Part shown: piece by piece, positions 1 through 9,387 of the stretch | How the letters are laid out: each line of letters opens with the position of its first letter | Numbering within the stretch: position 1 is the stretch's first letter | Assembly: GCA_022510525.1 (NCBI GenBank) | Contig: JAFLTH010000008.1 | Location: 1 to 60,712, forward strand | Source: Lachnospiraceae bacterium | GTDB lineage: Bacteria; Bacillota; Clostridia; Lachnospirales; Lachnospiraceae | Direction: 5' to 3' | DNA length: 60,712 nucleotides | Made by a program: the position numbers and the translations under genes | Notes under the pieces: generated by a model | What the model was told of the DNA's origin: nothing | Database searches by the model: none | The model's input: the letters and a program-made list of their open reading frames with translations, nothing else

Positions 1-51
1 GGCAACGGACTCTGACTCCGTCATTTCAAGGTTCGAATCCTTGTAGCCCAG
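1..51 (+). tRNA. tRNA-Gln (anticodon CTG), 3' part
   Basis: The window opens inside a tRNA. The anticodon stem ACGGA/TCCGT encloses loop CTCTGAC, giving anticodon CTG (Gln, codon CAG). The T arm has stem CAAGG/CCTTG around TTCGAAT. The 3' acceptor strand TAGCCCA is followed by discriminator G, as in bacterial tRNA-Gln. The 5' half lies before the window. CCA is not encoded (next bases are CTA), so it must be added after transcription. Confidence 0.9.
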
Positions 52-57
52 CTATTG

Positions 58-92
58 ACCTCGGTGAAGTAATTCGCTGAGGTTTTTGTTTT
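58..92 (+). terminator. Rho-independent terminator after tRNA-Gln
   Basis: An 11-bp stem (58-68 with 73-83, two G-U pairs) with a GTAA loop is followed by TTTTTGTTTT. It ends the tRNA transcript just before the thioesterase gene. Confidence 0.8.
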
Positions 93-116
93 AGGAAATA
101 GAAGAAAGGCAATAAG

Positions 117-833
117 ATGTACACTTTTCAAAGCAGGATACGCTATAGTGAAACTGACAAAGACGGAAATCTGACACTGGAATCGTTACTGGATTATTTT
201 CAGGATAGTTCCATCTTTCATTCGGAAGAACTGGGTCTGGGTATCGATTATCTGGCAGAAAAAAATATAGCCTGGGTATTGTCTTCATGGCAGATTGTAG
301 TAGAGAGATATCCGCACCTGTGTGAGAATGTGATAATTGGAACAGCCCCTTACGAATTTAAGGGATTTATCGGCTACAGGAATTTCTGGATGGAAACAGA
401 AACAGGAGAAAAGCTGGCCTATGCCAACTCAATCTGGAGTCTGATGGATTTAAGCAAGATGGCGCCAGCAAAACCGCCGGTGGAAATGGTAGAGGGATAT
501 ACTTTGTCTCCAAAATTACAGATGGATTATGCACCCAGAAAAATCACAGTTCCATCAGAGGGTAAACCACAGGATTTAATCGAGGTCAAAGCGCATCATC
601 TGGATACAAACGGGCATGTCAACAATGGCCAGTATGTAAGAATGGCAATGGATTATATTCCGGATAACTTTCATATTCGACAGCTTAGAGCAGAGTATAA
701 AAAGCCGGCAGTATTAAATGATAAGATTCTTCCAATTGTAGTTACCAGTGAAGGCGAAACTATTTATACCGTATCATTAAACGGAGAGAATGACGATCCA
801 TACAGCATAATAGAACTGACACCGGTGTCATAA
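117..833 (+). CDS. acyl-ACP thioesterase
   Basis: Cytoplasmic thioesterase of the FatA/FatB-like bacterial family, which hydrolyses acyl-ACP to free fatty acid. The 238 residues fit a double hot-dog fold: the first repeat begins with the pattern RIRYSETDKDG near residue 8, and the second holds DTNGHVNNGQY at about 163-173, matching the Asn/His catalytic region of the family. GAAAGG lies upstream of the ATG at a normal distance. It stands alone between the tRNA terminator and the S1 protein gene. The family assignment is firm; chain-length specificity cannot be read from sequence. Confidence 0.88.
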   Translation: MYTFQSRIRYSETDKDGNLTLESLLDYFQDSSIFHSEELGLGIDYLAEKNIAWVLSSWQIVVERYPHLCENVIIGTAPYEFKGFIGYRNFWMETETGEKLAYANSIWSLMDLSKMAPAKPPVEMVEGYTLSPKLQMDYAPRKITVPSEGKPQDLIEVKAHHLDTNGHVNNGQYVRMAMDYIPDNFHIRQLRAEYKKPAVLNDKILPIVVTSEGETIYTVSLNGENDDPYSIIELTPVS

Positions 834-891
834 ATCTGCTTGCCAGTCACAAAAACCACAAACCGATATAATATACATTATAGGAGCAATA

Positions 892-1725
892 ATGATAGAA
901 TTAGGCAAAATACAAACTTTAAAAATAGTAAAAAAAGTAGATTTCGGAATATACCTGGCAGATGAAGACTCTCCGTCAGATAAGGTTCTTCTGCCTATTA
1001 AGCAGGTGCCTAAAGGAGCGGAGTTGAATGATGAAATAGAAGTATTTATTTACCGCGACTCCAAGGACCGCCTTATTGCGACTACCAATATGCCTAAACT
1101 TACCCTCGGAGAGGTGGCAAGACTGACAGTTGCACAGACCGGCAAAATCGGTGCGTTTTTAGACTGGGGGCTTGAGAAAGATCTTTTACTGCCTTTCAGG
1201 GAGCAGACTAAGAAGCTTAGAGAGGGCGAAGAGTGTCTGGCGGCACTCTATATTGATAAGAGTAACAGGCTTTGTGCCACTATGAAAATATATCCATATT
1301 TACGACAGGATTCCGATTATAATAAGGATGACAGGGTAACGGGTGTCGTATATGAAATAAGTGATAATTTTGGAGCCTTTGTGGCGGTAGATGATATTTA
1401 TTCCGCTCTGATTCCCAGGAATGAACTGTATGGAAATATCCGTACGGGAGATACTGTTACGGCCAGAGTTACAGAGGTAAAGGAAGATGGAAAGCTGAGT
1501 TTAAGCATCAGGGAAAAAGCTTATTTACAGATAGGTCAGGATGCGGAAAAAATATTACAGATAATAGACAGTTATGATGGTGTGCTTCCCTTTTCAGATA
1601 AGGCATCACCGGAGACAATCAAGAGAGAGACCCAGATGAGTAAGAATGAATTTAAAAGAGCTGTCGGACATCTTTTAAAAGAGAAGAAGATATCTATCGG
1701 AGAAAAATCCATTCGAAGAATATAG
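892..1725 (+). CDS. S1 RNA-binding protein, CvfB/YitL family
   Basis: 277-residue RNA-binding protein with tandem OB/S1-like domains and a C-terminal winged helix, the layout of CvfB (YitL), known in staphylococci as a regulator of virulence-gene expression. Successive S1-like segments lie at about 3-60, 64-130 and 147-210 (the last with VTGVVYEISDNFGAFV). The basic tail from about 218 to 277 fits the winged helix. TAGGAG precedes the ATG. The role in this organism is inferred only from the family. The gene ends 21 bases before the CPBP protease gene and may be cotranscribed with it. Confidence 0.82.
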   Translation: MIELGKIQTLKIVKKVDFGIYLADEDSPSDKVLLPIKQVPKGAELNDEIEVFIYRDSKDRLIATTNMPKLTLGEVARLTVAQTGKIGAFLDWGLEKDLLLPFREQTKKLREGEECLAALYIDKSNRLCATMKIYPYLRQDSDYNKDDRVTGVVYEISDNFGAFVAVDDIYSALIPRNELYGNIRTGDTVTARVTEVKEDGKLSLSIREKAYLQIGQDAEKILQIIDSYDGVLPFSDKASPETIKRETQMSKNEFKRAVGHLLKEKKISIGEKSIRRI

Positions 1726-1746
1726 AAGAAAGGAAATACATCTTAG

Positions 1747-2697
1747 ATGAATAGTAAAAAGGTTAATTGGCTTTTTTTAAGTATAATACTTTTTGAATTT
1801 TTTATTGTAGGAGCTATTCTTGTTTTGAATCTTGTTTTTAAGGTGAGGTTCTCACTGAGCATAGTAGAAAACCTTATTCTCAGTGAAATGATACTGTTTT
1901 TACCTGCGCTGATATTTATACTTGCGTCATTAAACGGGCGAGGGGCTCAGAGCTTAAATGAAATGCTTGGTTTTCACAAGATAAAGATATCCACATTTTT
2001 TATGATAATTCTTTTTACTATACTGATAATGCCAATGACAACCGTGCTCAATGCAATTTCTATGCTTTTCGTGGATAATGCAGTGACTGCCATAAGCGGA
2101 GATGTTCTTAGGATGCCGTTTCCGGTCATGCTGTTTATGATAGGCATATTCGGACCGTTCTGTGAGGAATTTGTTTTTCGCGGCGTGATTTACAAAGGTT
2201 ACAAAAATTCCGGACCGGTACTTTGGTCCATATTCTGGTCAGCATTATTGTTTGGTTTAATGCATTTGAATTTCAATCAGGCGGCGTATGCCATTGCGAT
2301 TGGAATAATGTTTGCATTGCTGGTGGAGGCAACCGGAAGTCTCTGGTCCTCTGCGATAGCACATATGTTTTTTAATTCGCAAGAGGTGTGCCTTATGTAT
2401 ATTATGAATCATCTGAGGCCTGATACTTATAATGGCAGCGCGGACTATACACTTACAAAAGAAACTCTTATTTCTGTCATAGGTCCATATCTTATAATAG
2501 CTGTAATAGCAACATCGCTGGCAGTATGCGTGCTGGTATGGATTGCCAAAAACGAGCGCAGGGAGAATGCACTCAGAAACATATGGTTTTGGCGCAAAAG
2601 TAGAGGCGCACATCTGGTCAGTATTCCGCTTATTATCGCAATAGTATTGTGTCTTGCTTATATGAGTTTGGATTTGGTTTTGGAAATGCTTGCATAA
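1747..2697 (+). CDS. CPBP family intramembrane metalloprotease
   Basis: 316-residue polytopic membrane protein of the CPBP (Abi/Rce1-like) family. It carries the signature EEFVFRG at about 140-146, a second motif with His near 173 (LMHLNFN) and a third with His near 206 (HMFFN); these form the metal-binding and catalytic site in the family. About eight hydrophobic segments are visible. Substrates are unknown; relatives process prenylated or bacteriocin-related peptides or act in stress signalling. A bidirectional hairpin terminator follows directly. Confidence 0.85.
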   Translation: MNSKKVNWLFLSIILFEFFIVGAILVLNLVFKVRFSLSIVENLILSEMILFLPALIFILASLNGRGAQSLNEMLGFHKIKISTFFMIILFTILIMPMTTVLNAISMLFVDNAVTAISGDVLRMPFPVMLFMIGIFGPFCEEFVFRGVIYKGYKNSGPVLWSIFWSALLFGLMHLNFNQAAYAIAIGIMFALLVEATGSLWSSAIAHMFFNSQEVCLMYIMNHLRPDTYNGSADYTLTKETLISVIGPYLIIAVIATSLAVCVLVWIAKNERRENALRNIWFWRKSRGAHLVSIPLIIAIVLCLAYMSLDLVLEMLA

Positions 2698-2699
2698 TA

Positions 2700-2730
2700 A
2701 AAACGCCATCGGTATAGCCGGTGACGTTTT
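2700..2730. terminator. bidirectional terminator between convergent genes
   Basis: A 13-bp stem (2700-2712 with 2718-2730, two G-U pairs) has A-runs on one side and T-runs on the other, so it can end both the protease gene (+) and the yjfB-like gene (-). Confidence 0.8.
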
Positions 2731-2754
2731 GAATAATAGAATTAAAGTGTATGA

Positions 2755-2946
2755 TTAAACATACATATCAAAGTTGGAGCCGACTGCAGGATTGACAGAG
2801 CGTTCCATTGCTGCAGCATCTATCATTTCAACAATCTGACCTCCTGTTGATGAAACGGCGTCCAATGACTTGCTAAGCATCGCTACGCCCAAAGCTGAAT
2901 TAGTAGGAATCGATGACATAGATAAAGATAATCTTGCAAGATCCAT
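2755..2946 (-). CDS. YjfB family motility protein
   Basis: 63-residue protein of the YjfB (putative motility protein) family, found in flagellated Firmicutes. It begins with MDLARLSLSMSS, has a central amphipathic helix and a TGGQIVEM stretch. The start at 2946 is preferred over in-frame upstream codons because family members begin with MD and an AAAGGA lies upstream at workable spacing; the longer reading runs through poorly conserved codons. No signal peptide or membrane segment is visible. The precise function is unknown. It is transcribed divergently from the WecG/TagA-like gene. Confidence 0.78.
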   Translation of the reverse strand: MDLARLSLSMSSIPTNSALGVAMLSKSLDAVSSTGGQIVEMIDAAAMERSVNPAVGSNFDMYV

Positions 2947-3035
2947 ATTCAACACCATCCTTTCAATCATATTTACAAATCTATTATTATGTATATATAA
3001 TAACATATAAGTTGTTAACTTACAAGGAAAGAAAT

Positions 3036-3701
3036 ATGAAAAAGATTAAATTATTAGGAATGAAACTGCAGGACCGGTATGCAAGGGAATCCCTTATACT
3101 GGCAGATCGTTTTCTTAAACAAAGAGCAGTTAATATAATATTATATTTGACCACGTCGGTGCTTTTGGAGGCAGCTGAAAATGAGGAAGAAAAAGCGTGG
3201 ATTGAAGCTGCGGACGCGACATTATGGGGAGATACCCAGATACTGAAAGTTGCGGAAATCACTGCCAGAGGCAGAGCCAATGAGGTGGAGGACAAAGAAT
3301 TCCTTAAAAGTTTTCTTCGTCGGATGGCAAGAGCCCATAAGTCTATTCTTGTGCTTGCCGATACGGAAGAACAGGCGCAGAATCTGAAAGAAGAACTTAT
3401 CCGTATGCAAAACGGAATTACGGTAGTCGGAACTATGGCCATTCAGGATACGGAGGACAGTAAAGAGGATCTGATCAATGAAATAAATATGATAGCTCCA
3501 TCAGTCATAATGGTAAGGATGCCCTTTTCAATGCAGCAGAAATGGCTCATGCAGAGCAGACAGTATATGAATGCCGGACTCTGGATTGGAATGCCTGAAG
3601 ACTTTAACTGTATACAAAAGAAAGAAATGCCTATGGAAAAAATGGGCAAACGTATTTTAAATGTAATATTTAGCAGAAAAGTTAATAAATATAAAAAATA
3701 G
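3036..3701 (+). CDS. degenerate WecG/TagA/CpsF-like glycosyltransferase family protein
   Basis: 221-residue protein that follows the WecG/TagA/CpsF fold in outline. The family normally transfers N-acetylmannosamine to lipid-linked GlcNAc for teichoic acid or polysaccharide linkage. The order is a substrate-site-like ADATLWGD at about 59-66, an ILVLADTEEQA strand (family: vfllGG), an IVG-like VVG strand, then IAPSVIMVRMPFSMQQKWL, which sits where VGLGxPkQExW is expected. The glycines and PKQE residues of the catalytic motifs are replaced, so enzymatic activity is doubtful. The start at 3036 follows AAGGAAAG; an upstream in-frame codon would add 34 unlikely residues. Confidence 0.6.
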   Translation: MKKIKLLGMKLQDRYARESLILADRFLKQRAVNIILYLTTSVLLEAAENEEEKAWIEAADATLWGDTQILKVAEITARGRANEVEDKEFLKSFLRRMARAHKSILVLADTEEQAQNLKEELIRMQNGITVVGTMAIQDTEDSKEDLINEINMIAPSVIMVRMPFSMQQKWLMQSRQYMNAGLWIGMPEDFNCIQKKEMPMEKMGKRILNVIFSRKVNKYKK

Positions 3702-3730
3702 AGATGCAGTCAATGCCCGGCAGCATCTCT
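3700..3730 (+). terminator. possible terminator
   Basis: An 8-bp stem AGAGATGC/GCATCTCT overlaps the stop codon of the preceding gene and has a 15-nt loop. The T-tract behind it is broken (TATATTTACTTTT), so termination is probable but not certain. Confidence 0.5.
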
Positions 3731-3974
3731 TATATTTACTTTTGTATAGTTTGTCCAACACATTTTTATACCAAAATCTGACAAAGTAATTAAAATATAT
3801 ACAAAAAAAGTGTGATTTGAGGTAGATTTTTTTGTTAAAATATATTAAAATAAAAAGCGGATGTTACATTTTGCAGAAATAAGTTATTAGCAATCTTGTA
3901 CAAAATATATAACTATGCACATATCATTAGTTATAGCTTTTGTAATTAACTACTTTATAAAGGTGGGGTTAGCG

Positions 3975-5063
3975 ATGATTTCAAATCAGATTTTACAGAA
4001 TACTATTGAGGGGTTAAAATCCATTACCCGTGTGGAACTTTGCGTAATGGATATTGACGGTAAGCCGGTAGCAATGACTTCCGATGAAATGGAGAAATGT
4101 GAGAAACCGGCGGCTGAATTTGCAAAGTCTCCGGCTGATGCACAGGAGATACAAGGGTACCAGTATTTTAAAATTTTTGATGAACAGCAGCTGGAATACA
4201 TATTAATAGCACAGGGTATAGGAGAGGACATCTATATGATCGGTAAGATGTCTGTTTTCCAGATTCAGAATTTGCTGATTGCATATAAAGAGAGATTTGA
4301 CAAAGATAATTTTATTAAAAATCTTTTGTTGGACAATCTGCTGCTGGTAGATATATACAGTCGTGCCAAGAAACTTCATATACAGACTGACGATAAGCGT
4401 GTTGCGATGATTGTAGAAACTGAGAATACAAAGGAAAGTAACGTGCTGGAGCTTATGCGTTCTTATTTCGGCAGTAACAGTCGTGATTTTGTAACGGCGG
4501 TGGATGAGAATAATATAATCATTGTGAAAAATCTATCGGACGGTGACGGAAACAGGGAAATTGAGAAGGCCGCTATGGGAATGACCTCCTATTTGGAAAA
4601 AGAGCATATGAAAAATGTGCGGATTGCTTACGGTACTGTTGTAAGTGAAATTAAAGAAGTGAGCCGTTCATACAAAGAGGCCAAGATGGCGTTGGATGTA
4701 GGTAAGATATTTTTTGCAGAAAGAAATGTAATTGCATATAGCGAATTAGGCATCGGCAGGTTGATTTATCAGCTACCTATTCCGCTTTGCAAAATGTTTA
4801 TAAAAGAAATTTTTGACGGAAAAAATCCGGACGAGTTTGATGAAGAGACTTTAACCACCATTAATAAGTTCTTTGAAAACAGCCTGAATGTATCCGAGAC
4901 TTCCAGACAGCTTTTTATACATAGAAATACACTTGTGTATCGTCTGGATAAACTTGAAAAAAGTACGGGATTGGATCTGCGTATATTTGAAGACGCAATT
5001 ACGTTTAAAATTGCACTTATGGTAGTTAAATATATGAAATATATGGAGAACTTTGAATACTAA
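3975..5063 (+). CDS. PucR/CdaR-type transcriptional regulator
   Basis: 362-residue regulator with a PAS/GAF-like N-terminal sensor (about 1-100), a GGDEF-like middle region of the CdaR type (about 130-260) and a C-terminal PucR helix-turn-helix (about 300-355, with NVSETSRQLFIHRNTLVYRL). Relatives such as sugar-diacid or purine-catabolism regulators are activators, but no sugar or purine gene is adjacent, so the effector is unknown. The start at 3975 follows AAAGGTGG; an in-frame codon 60 bases upstream lacks a ribosome binding site. The 273 bases before it are AT-rich and hold a TTTGTTAAAATATA motif at 3831-3844 that recurs elsewhere in the window. Confidence 0.82.
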   Translation: MISNQILQNTIEGLKSITRVELCVMDIDGKPVAMTSDEMEKCEKPAAEFAKSPADAQEIQGYQYFKIFDEQQLEYILIAQGIGEDIYMIGKMSVFQIQNLLIAYKERFDKDNFIKNLLLDNLLLVDIYSRAKKLHIQTDDKRVAMIVETENTKESNVLELMRSYFGSNSRDFVTAVDENNIIIVKNLSDGDGNREIEKAAMGMTSYLEKEHMKNVRIAYGTVVSEIKEVSRSYKEAKMALDVGKIFFAERNVIAYSELGIGRLIYQLPIPLCKMFIKEIFDGKNPDEFDEETLTTINKFFENSLNVSETSRQLFIHRNTLVYRLDKLEKSTGLDLRIFEDAITFKIALMVVKYMKYMENFEY

Positions 5064-5086
5064 GAATATTATCAGGATTAAGCATA

Positions 5087-5102
5087 ATAAGAACGTTCTT
5101 AT
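5087..5102. promoter_or_regulatory. 16-bp perfect palindrome upstream of ftsE
   Basis: ATAAGAACGTTCTTAT is a perfect palindrome located 30 bases before the ftsE start. It could be a dimeric regulator operator or an RNA hairpin without loop. No known binding protein is assigned. Confidence 0.5.
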
Positions 5103-5131
5103 CGTATCGGGAAAGGAGTATGGTTTATAAA

Positions 5132-5872
5132 ATGGATGTGTCTGAAAATAGTAAGAGCAAAAAAACTGCAACAGACAATAGAGAAATTATTTCCTTAAAC
5201 AATGTCAGTAAAGCATATTCAACAGGTGCACCGGCATTGAAGGATATAGACCTTCATATAAATAAAGGAGAGTTTGTTTTTATAGTAGGTGATAGTGGCT
5301 CAGGTAAATCGACGCTTATTAAACTTTTGCTTCGTGAGCTTACAATAACAAGCGGTGAGATTCGTGTTATGGGGTATGACCTGACAAGAATAAGGCATCG
5401 CAAAATTCCGAAGTTCAGACGCAATATCGGCATTGTCTTTCAGGATTTCCGCCTGCTGAAGGATAGGAATGTATATGAGAATGTAGCTTTTGCGCAGAGG
5501 ATCATACAGAAGTCAAATAAAGAAATCAGAAAAAATGTTCCGAGTATACTTGCAACGGTAGGACTTGCCGGAAAATACAAGGCGAAACCCAAGCAGCTCT
5601 CCGGTGGTGAGCAGCAGAGAGTAGCGCTGGCAAGGGCATTGGTCAACAAACCCGCCATTCTTCTTGCGGATGAGCCTACAGGTAATCTCGATCCTAAGAA
5701 TTCATGGGAAATTATGAAGCTGCTTGAGCAGATTAATGAAAACGGAACAACAGTCCTGGTTGTTACACATAACCGGGAAGTTGTGAATTCTATGCAGAAA
5801 AGAGTTGTTACACTGAAAAAGGGCGTTATAGTGAGCGATGAGGAAAAAGGAGGATATATAGATGAGGATTAA
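5132..5872 (+). CDS. ftsE: cell division ATP-binding protein FtsE
   Basis: 246-residue ABC ATPase that works with FtsX at the division site to switch on peptidoglycan hydrolases. Walker A is GDSGSGKST, the Q-loop is VFQDFRLL (the usual FtsE wording), the ABC signature is LSGGEQQ and Walker B is ILLADEP. The ATG at 5132 is preferred because GAAAGGAG at 5111-5118 would lie only one base from the in-frame ATG at 5120. It overlaps ftsX by 11 bases, implying translational coupling. A 16-bp palindrome lies upstream. Confidence 0.95.
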   Translation: MDVSENSKSKKTATDNREIISLNNVSKAYSTGAPALKDIDLHINKGEFVFIVGDSGSGKSTLIKLLLRELTITSGEIRVMGYDLTRIRHRKIPKFRRNIGIVFQDFRLLKDRNVYENVAFAQRIIQKSNKEIRKNVPSILATVGLAGKYKAKPKQLSGGEQQRVALARALVNKPAILLADEPTGNLDPKNSWEIMKLLEQINENGTTVLVVTHNREVVNSMQKRVVTLKKGVIVSDEEKGGYIDED

Positions 5873-6758
5873 TACATTATTCTATACCATCCGACAGGGC
5901 TTTCGTAATATCTTCAGAAACAAGCTGTTTACCCTTGCCTCCATTGCAACTATAAGTTCCTGCCTGTTTCTGTTTGGACTTTTTTACGCTATTATAACCA
6001 ATTTCCAGAGTGTTGTAAAAAATGCCGAGCAGAACATAGGCGTTTCTGTTTTTTTTGATGAGGAATTGGAAGACAGCCGGATAGAAGAAATCGGCAGAAT
6101 GATATCCAAGAGAACCGAGGTGGCAAGCATACATTTTGTATCCGCCGATGAAGCCTGGGAAAGCTTTAAGACGGATTATCTGCGTGAGTATGCCGATGGA
6201 TTTACGGAAAATCCGCTTGAAGGCTCTGAACACTATGAGATTTATTTGAGTGACGTTTCAATGCAGTCGGCACTGGTAACTTATCTGGAATCGATATCCG
6301 GAGTCAGAAAGGTAAATCGTTCCGAGATAACGGCAACCACACTTACCGGTGTAAATGCGCTTATAGCCTATGTTTCCGTGGGTATTATAATAATCTTGCT
6401 GGCGGTTTCGATTTTCCTTATAAGCAACACTGTTACTATCGGAATATCTGTCAGAAAAGAAGAAATAAACATTATGAAGTATATAGGCGCAACGGATTTT
6501 TTCGTCAGGTCTCCGTTTGTAATTGAAGGTATGTTGATAGGTCTTATTGGTGCGGCTATTCCGCTTGGACTTATTTATGTTTTGTATAATGTTGTAATGG
6601 AATATATATTAGAGAGATTTGCTGTTCTTACAAGACTCTTAAGCTTTTTGACCGTACAGGAGATTTTTAACGTCCTGTTACCGGTTTCACTGGGAATTGG
6701 CGTGGGAATAGGATTTTTAGGAAGTATTGTAACCGTAAGAAAACACCTCAGAGTATAG
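5862..6758 (+). CDS. ftsX: cell division protein FtsX
   Basis: 298-residue permease-like partner of FtsE. It has a cytoplasmic N-terminus with the characteristic [11 protein letters not shown] stretch, a first membrane helix at about 20-45, a large extracytoplasmic loop (about 46-165) that in the family contacts the coiled coil of a hydrolase activator, and three C-terminal helices in the FtsX/MacB-like domain. AAAAAGGAGG precedes the ATG. The gene is directly followed by the M23 factor that is its expected partner. Confidence 0.95.
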   Translation: MRINTLFYTIRQGFRNIFRNKLFTLASIATISSCLFLFGLFYAIITNFQSVVKNAEQNIGVSVFFDEELEDSRIEEIGRMISKRTEVASIHFVSADEAWESFKTDYLREYADGFTENPLEGSEHYEIYLSDVSMQSALVTYLESISGVRKVNRSEITATTLTGVNALIAYVSVGIIIILLAVSIFLISNTVTIGISVRKEEINIMKYIGATDFFVRSPFVIEGMLIGLIGAAIPLGLIYVLYNVVMEYILERFAVLTRLLSFLTVQEIFNVLLPVSLGIGVGIGFLGSIVTVRKHLRV

Positions 6759-6779
6759 GGTGAAAGGCGGCGGACCTGA

Positions 6780-7988
6780 ATGAAATATTTGAAAAAAGTA
6801 TTATGTATATTAATATGTATCGGTATTGCGTTGCTTTTTCCCTCTAATACCGTAGCAGCGGATACCAGCGACAGCATCCGTGAAAAAGAGGCGGAAATTG
6901 CGGCAGCAAAGAAAGAGGTTGCAAAGCTCAAATCCGGTTTAAGTGATGTGGAAAAGATTAAAAGGCAGCTGGAGCAGTCTAAAAATGACCTCGCAGTATA
7001 TGTGACAAAGTTGGATACCGAGCTTTATAATATTCAGGAACGAGTCAGTGAATATAACGAGCTTATTGATACAAAAGAACTTGAAATTGAAATAACTACC
7101 GAAGAATTAAATGATGCTATATTAACACAGGAAAATCAGTATGAAGCGATGAAGAAACGTATCAAGTTTATGTATGAAGAGGGAGATACGTTTTATCTTG
7201 AACTGCTTTTTTCCTCGAAAAATTTTTCGGATATGATGAATAAAGCTGATTATATCGAAGCAATATCTTCCTATGACAGAAATCAGCTGGATGAATATGT
7301 TAGAACCGCTGAGTTGATAGCTCTATGCAAAGAGGAGCTGGAAGCACAGAAAGAAGTTCTTGAAGAGGCAAGAGTTGCGGTAAGACAGGAAGAAAGCAAT
7401 ATTAATACTTTGATTAATGAAAAAGAATCACAACTTGTTTCCCTCTCAAATGATATCTCCACTAAGGAAGCTGCAATTAAGGAATATGAGGACATGATTG
7501 CTCAGCAGAATGCGGAGATAGCAGCTTTGGAGAAAGCGGTTGCGGAAGAAAAGGCAAGGCTTGCAGCTGAAAATGTTGTAGCGAGAACTTATGACGGCGG
7601 AATGTTTAAATGGCCCTGTCCCTCTTATACAAGAATATCAGATGAGTACGGATATCGTATACATCCTATTCTTGAAGTAGAGCAGTTCCATAATGGACTT
7701 GATATGGCAGCGCCTTATGGTTCAATGATTCTTGCTGCCTATGATGGGGATGTTGTGGCAGCGGATTACAGCTCTTCTATGGGAAATTATATTATGATAG
7801 ACCATGGCGATGGATTGTATACAATATACATGCATGCTTCCGCTTTGTATGTGTCCAAAGGTCAGACTGTCACGAAGGGGCAGTCAATTGCCGCGGTAGG
7901 CAGTACGGGGCGTTCGACCGGTAATCACCTGCATTTTGGCGTGCGTTTAAACGGTAACTATGTGAGTCCATGGAATTATTTAGGTTGA
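6780..7988 (+). CDS. murein hydrolase activator, EnvC/PcsB-like M23 peptidase
   Basis: 402-residue exported protein: signal peptide at about 1-27, a long coiled coil from about 28 to 265, and a C-terminal LytM/M23 domain. The zinc ligands look intact: H304 and D308 in FHNGLDMA, H352 in IYMHAS, and H383/H385 in NHLHFG, so unlike E. coli EnvC it may be an active endopeptidase. Lying directly behind ftsEX, it is the likely partner whose coiled coil is controlled by FtsX (inference from EnvC and PcsB systems). A ribosome binding site GAAAGGCGG precedes the start. Confidence 0.88.
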   Translation: MKYLKKVLCILICIGIALLFPSNTVAADTSDSIREKEAEIAAAKKEVAKLKSGLSDVEKIKRQLEQSKNDLAVYVTKLDTELYNIQERVSEYNELIDTKELEIEITTEELNDAILTQENQYEAMKKRIKFMYEEGDTFYLELLFSSKNFSDMMNKADYIEAISSYDRNQLDEYVRTAELIALCKEELEAQKEVLEEARVAVRQEESNINTLINEKESQLVSLSNDISTKEAAIKEYEDMIAQQNAEIAALEKAVAEEKARLAAENVVARTYDGGMFKWPCPSYTRISDEYGYRIHPILEVEQFHNGLDMAAPYGSMILAAYDGDVVAADYSSSMGNYIMIDHGDGLYTIYMHASALYVSKGQTVTKGQSIAAVGSTGRSTGNHLHFGVRLNGNYVSPWNYLG

Positions 7989-8010
7989 AACATATATCAG
8001 ATGGAGATGA

Positions 8011-9342
8011 ATGATTTTGGATAATTATGGATATAGTAATAGTAATAATGTAATAAATAATGGAGTCGAAAATAATTTGAATCCTAACGGGTCAAAACAG
8101 GAGCAGAATCATACAAAGGGGATGTTTCTTGTTGGTCTGCTTACCGGAATAATAATCAGCTCACTTGTAGCCAGCGCTGTTTTTGTCGGCGTTAAGACAG
8201 CCGGTATTATCCGGGGAGGAAGAGCCAAAGAAACAAGTGCGAAAGGAGTATCTGCACAGAGTGTAGTAAATGATGATTCAATTACCAAGCTTGAGTCGAT
8301 AGAAAAAGTCATTGATCAATATTATTATAAAGAGGAAGATATCAGCGCCGATGCTATGATAGAAGGAATGTATTCCGGAATGGTAGCATCCTTGGGAGAT
8401 CCGTATTCCGTGTATTATACGGAAGAAGAATGGGAAGAAATGATGCATGATACGGAAGGCATATATTATGGTATCGGAGCTTATGTAAGTCTGGATGGAA
8501 GAACCGGCTGCGGCAAGATAAGCGGAGTTATTGACAATACGCCTGCACAGGAGGCCGGATTAAGAGAGAACGATATAATTTATCTTGTGGATGGAGAGTC
8601 TGTACAAGGTTTGGAATTATCTGAAATTGTTTCCAAAATCAAGGGTGAAGAGGGTACAACCGTCCATCTTACCATTTACAGAGAGGGTAAGGAAGACTAT
8701 CTTGAAGTAGATGTTGTAAGAAGGCAGATAGAGTCCCCAACGGTTAATTACGAAATGCTGGATAACGGGATTGCTTATATACAGATAACGGAGTTTGATG
8801 AGGTGACTTATGACCAGTTTGCCGAAGCTCTGGCTGTAATAAAAGGTCAGGATGCCAAGGGCTTGATTCTGGACCTTCGCAGCAATCCGGGTGGAAGTCT
8901 GTCCGTTGTAGTGGATATTGCCAGGCAGATTCTTCCGGAAGGACTTATAGTATATACGGAAGATCGTGCCGGAAAACGAACGGAATATAGTTGTGACGGT
9001 GATAATGAATTGCAGATACCGTTAGTTGTTCTGGTGAACGGGAATTCAGCCAGTGCTTCGGAGATTCTTGCCGGTGCAATCAAAGATTATGGAAAAGGGA
9101 CACTGATAGGAACTACTACATTTGGTAAGGGTATAGTGCAGAAAATACTGCCGCTTACCGACGGTACTGCATTGAAGCTTACGGTCAGTGCTTACTATAC
9201 CCCTAAAGGTAATAACATACACAGTATCGGAATCGATCCGGATATCGAATGTATGTTCGACGCCGACGCGTACTATGAGGAAAATATTGACAATCAGCTT
9301 GAGAGAGCGAAAGAGGAAATAGCAAAAATGGTGGCAAATTAA
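8011..9342 (+). CDS. S41 family C-terminal processing peptidase (CtpA-like)
   Basis: 443-residue membrane-anchored serine protease. Residues 1-37 are Asn-rich and cytoplasmic, a single membrane helix spans about 38-60, a PDZ domain about 150-235, and the S41 catalytic core about 245-420. The Ser/Lys dyad is visible: SASAS at 346-350 and Lys373 in TFGKG. It cleaves C-terminal tails of envelope proteins. It sits 22 bases behind the M23 gene and probably ends the ftsEX operon, suggesting a role in division-hydrolase turnover (inference). Confidence 0.9.
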   Translation: MILDNYGYSNSNNVINNGVENNLNPNGSKQEQNHTKGMFLVGLLTGIIISSLVASAVFVGVKTAGIIRGGRAKETSAKGVSAQSVVNDDSITKLESIEKVIDQYYYKEEDISADAMIEGMYSGMVASLGDPYSVYYTEEEWEEMMHDTEGIYYGIGAYVSLDGRTGCGKISGVIDNTPAQEAGLRENDIIYLVDGESVQGLELSEIVSKIKGEEGTTVHLTIYREGKEDYLEVDVVRRQIESPTVNYEMLDNGIAYIQITEFDEVTYDQFAEALAVIKGQDAKGLILDLRSNPGGSLSVVVDIARQILPEGLIVYTEDRAGKRTEYSCDGDNELQIPLVVLVNGNSASASEILAGAIKDYGKGTLIGTTTFGKGIVQKILPLTDGTALKLTVSAYYTPKGNNIHSIGIDPDIECMFDADAYYEENIDNQLERAKEEIAKMVAN

Positions 9343-9362
9343 CAAAAATTTGCCACCATTTT
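9325..9362 (+). terminator. terminator overlapping the end of the S41 protease gene
   Basis: A perfect 16-bp stem (9325-9340 with 9347-9362) with a 6-nt loop includes the last codons and stop of the protease gene and ends in TTTT. It closes the ftsEX operon. Confidence 0.85.
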
Positions 9363-9387
9363 GCTGTTTATTGATAACTTATGTATA

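Noticed and set aside
5087..5102. SOS box before ftsE
   Set aside because: GAAC and GTTC are adjacent without the four-base spacer of LexA sites.
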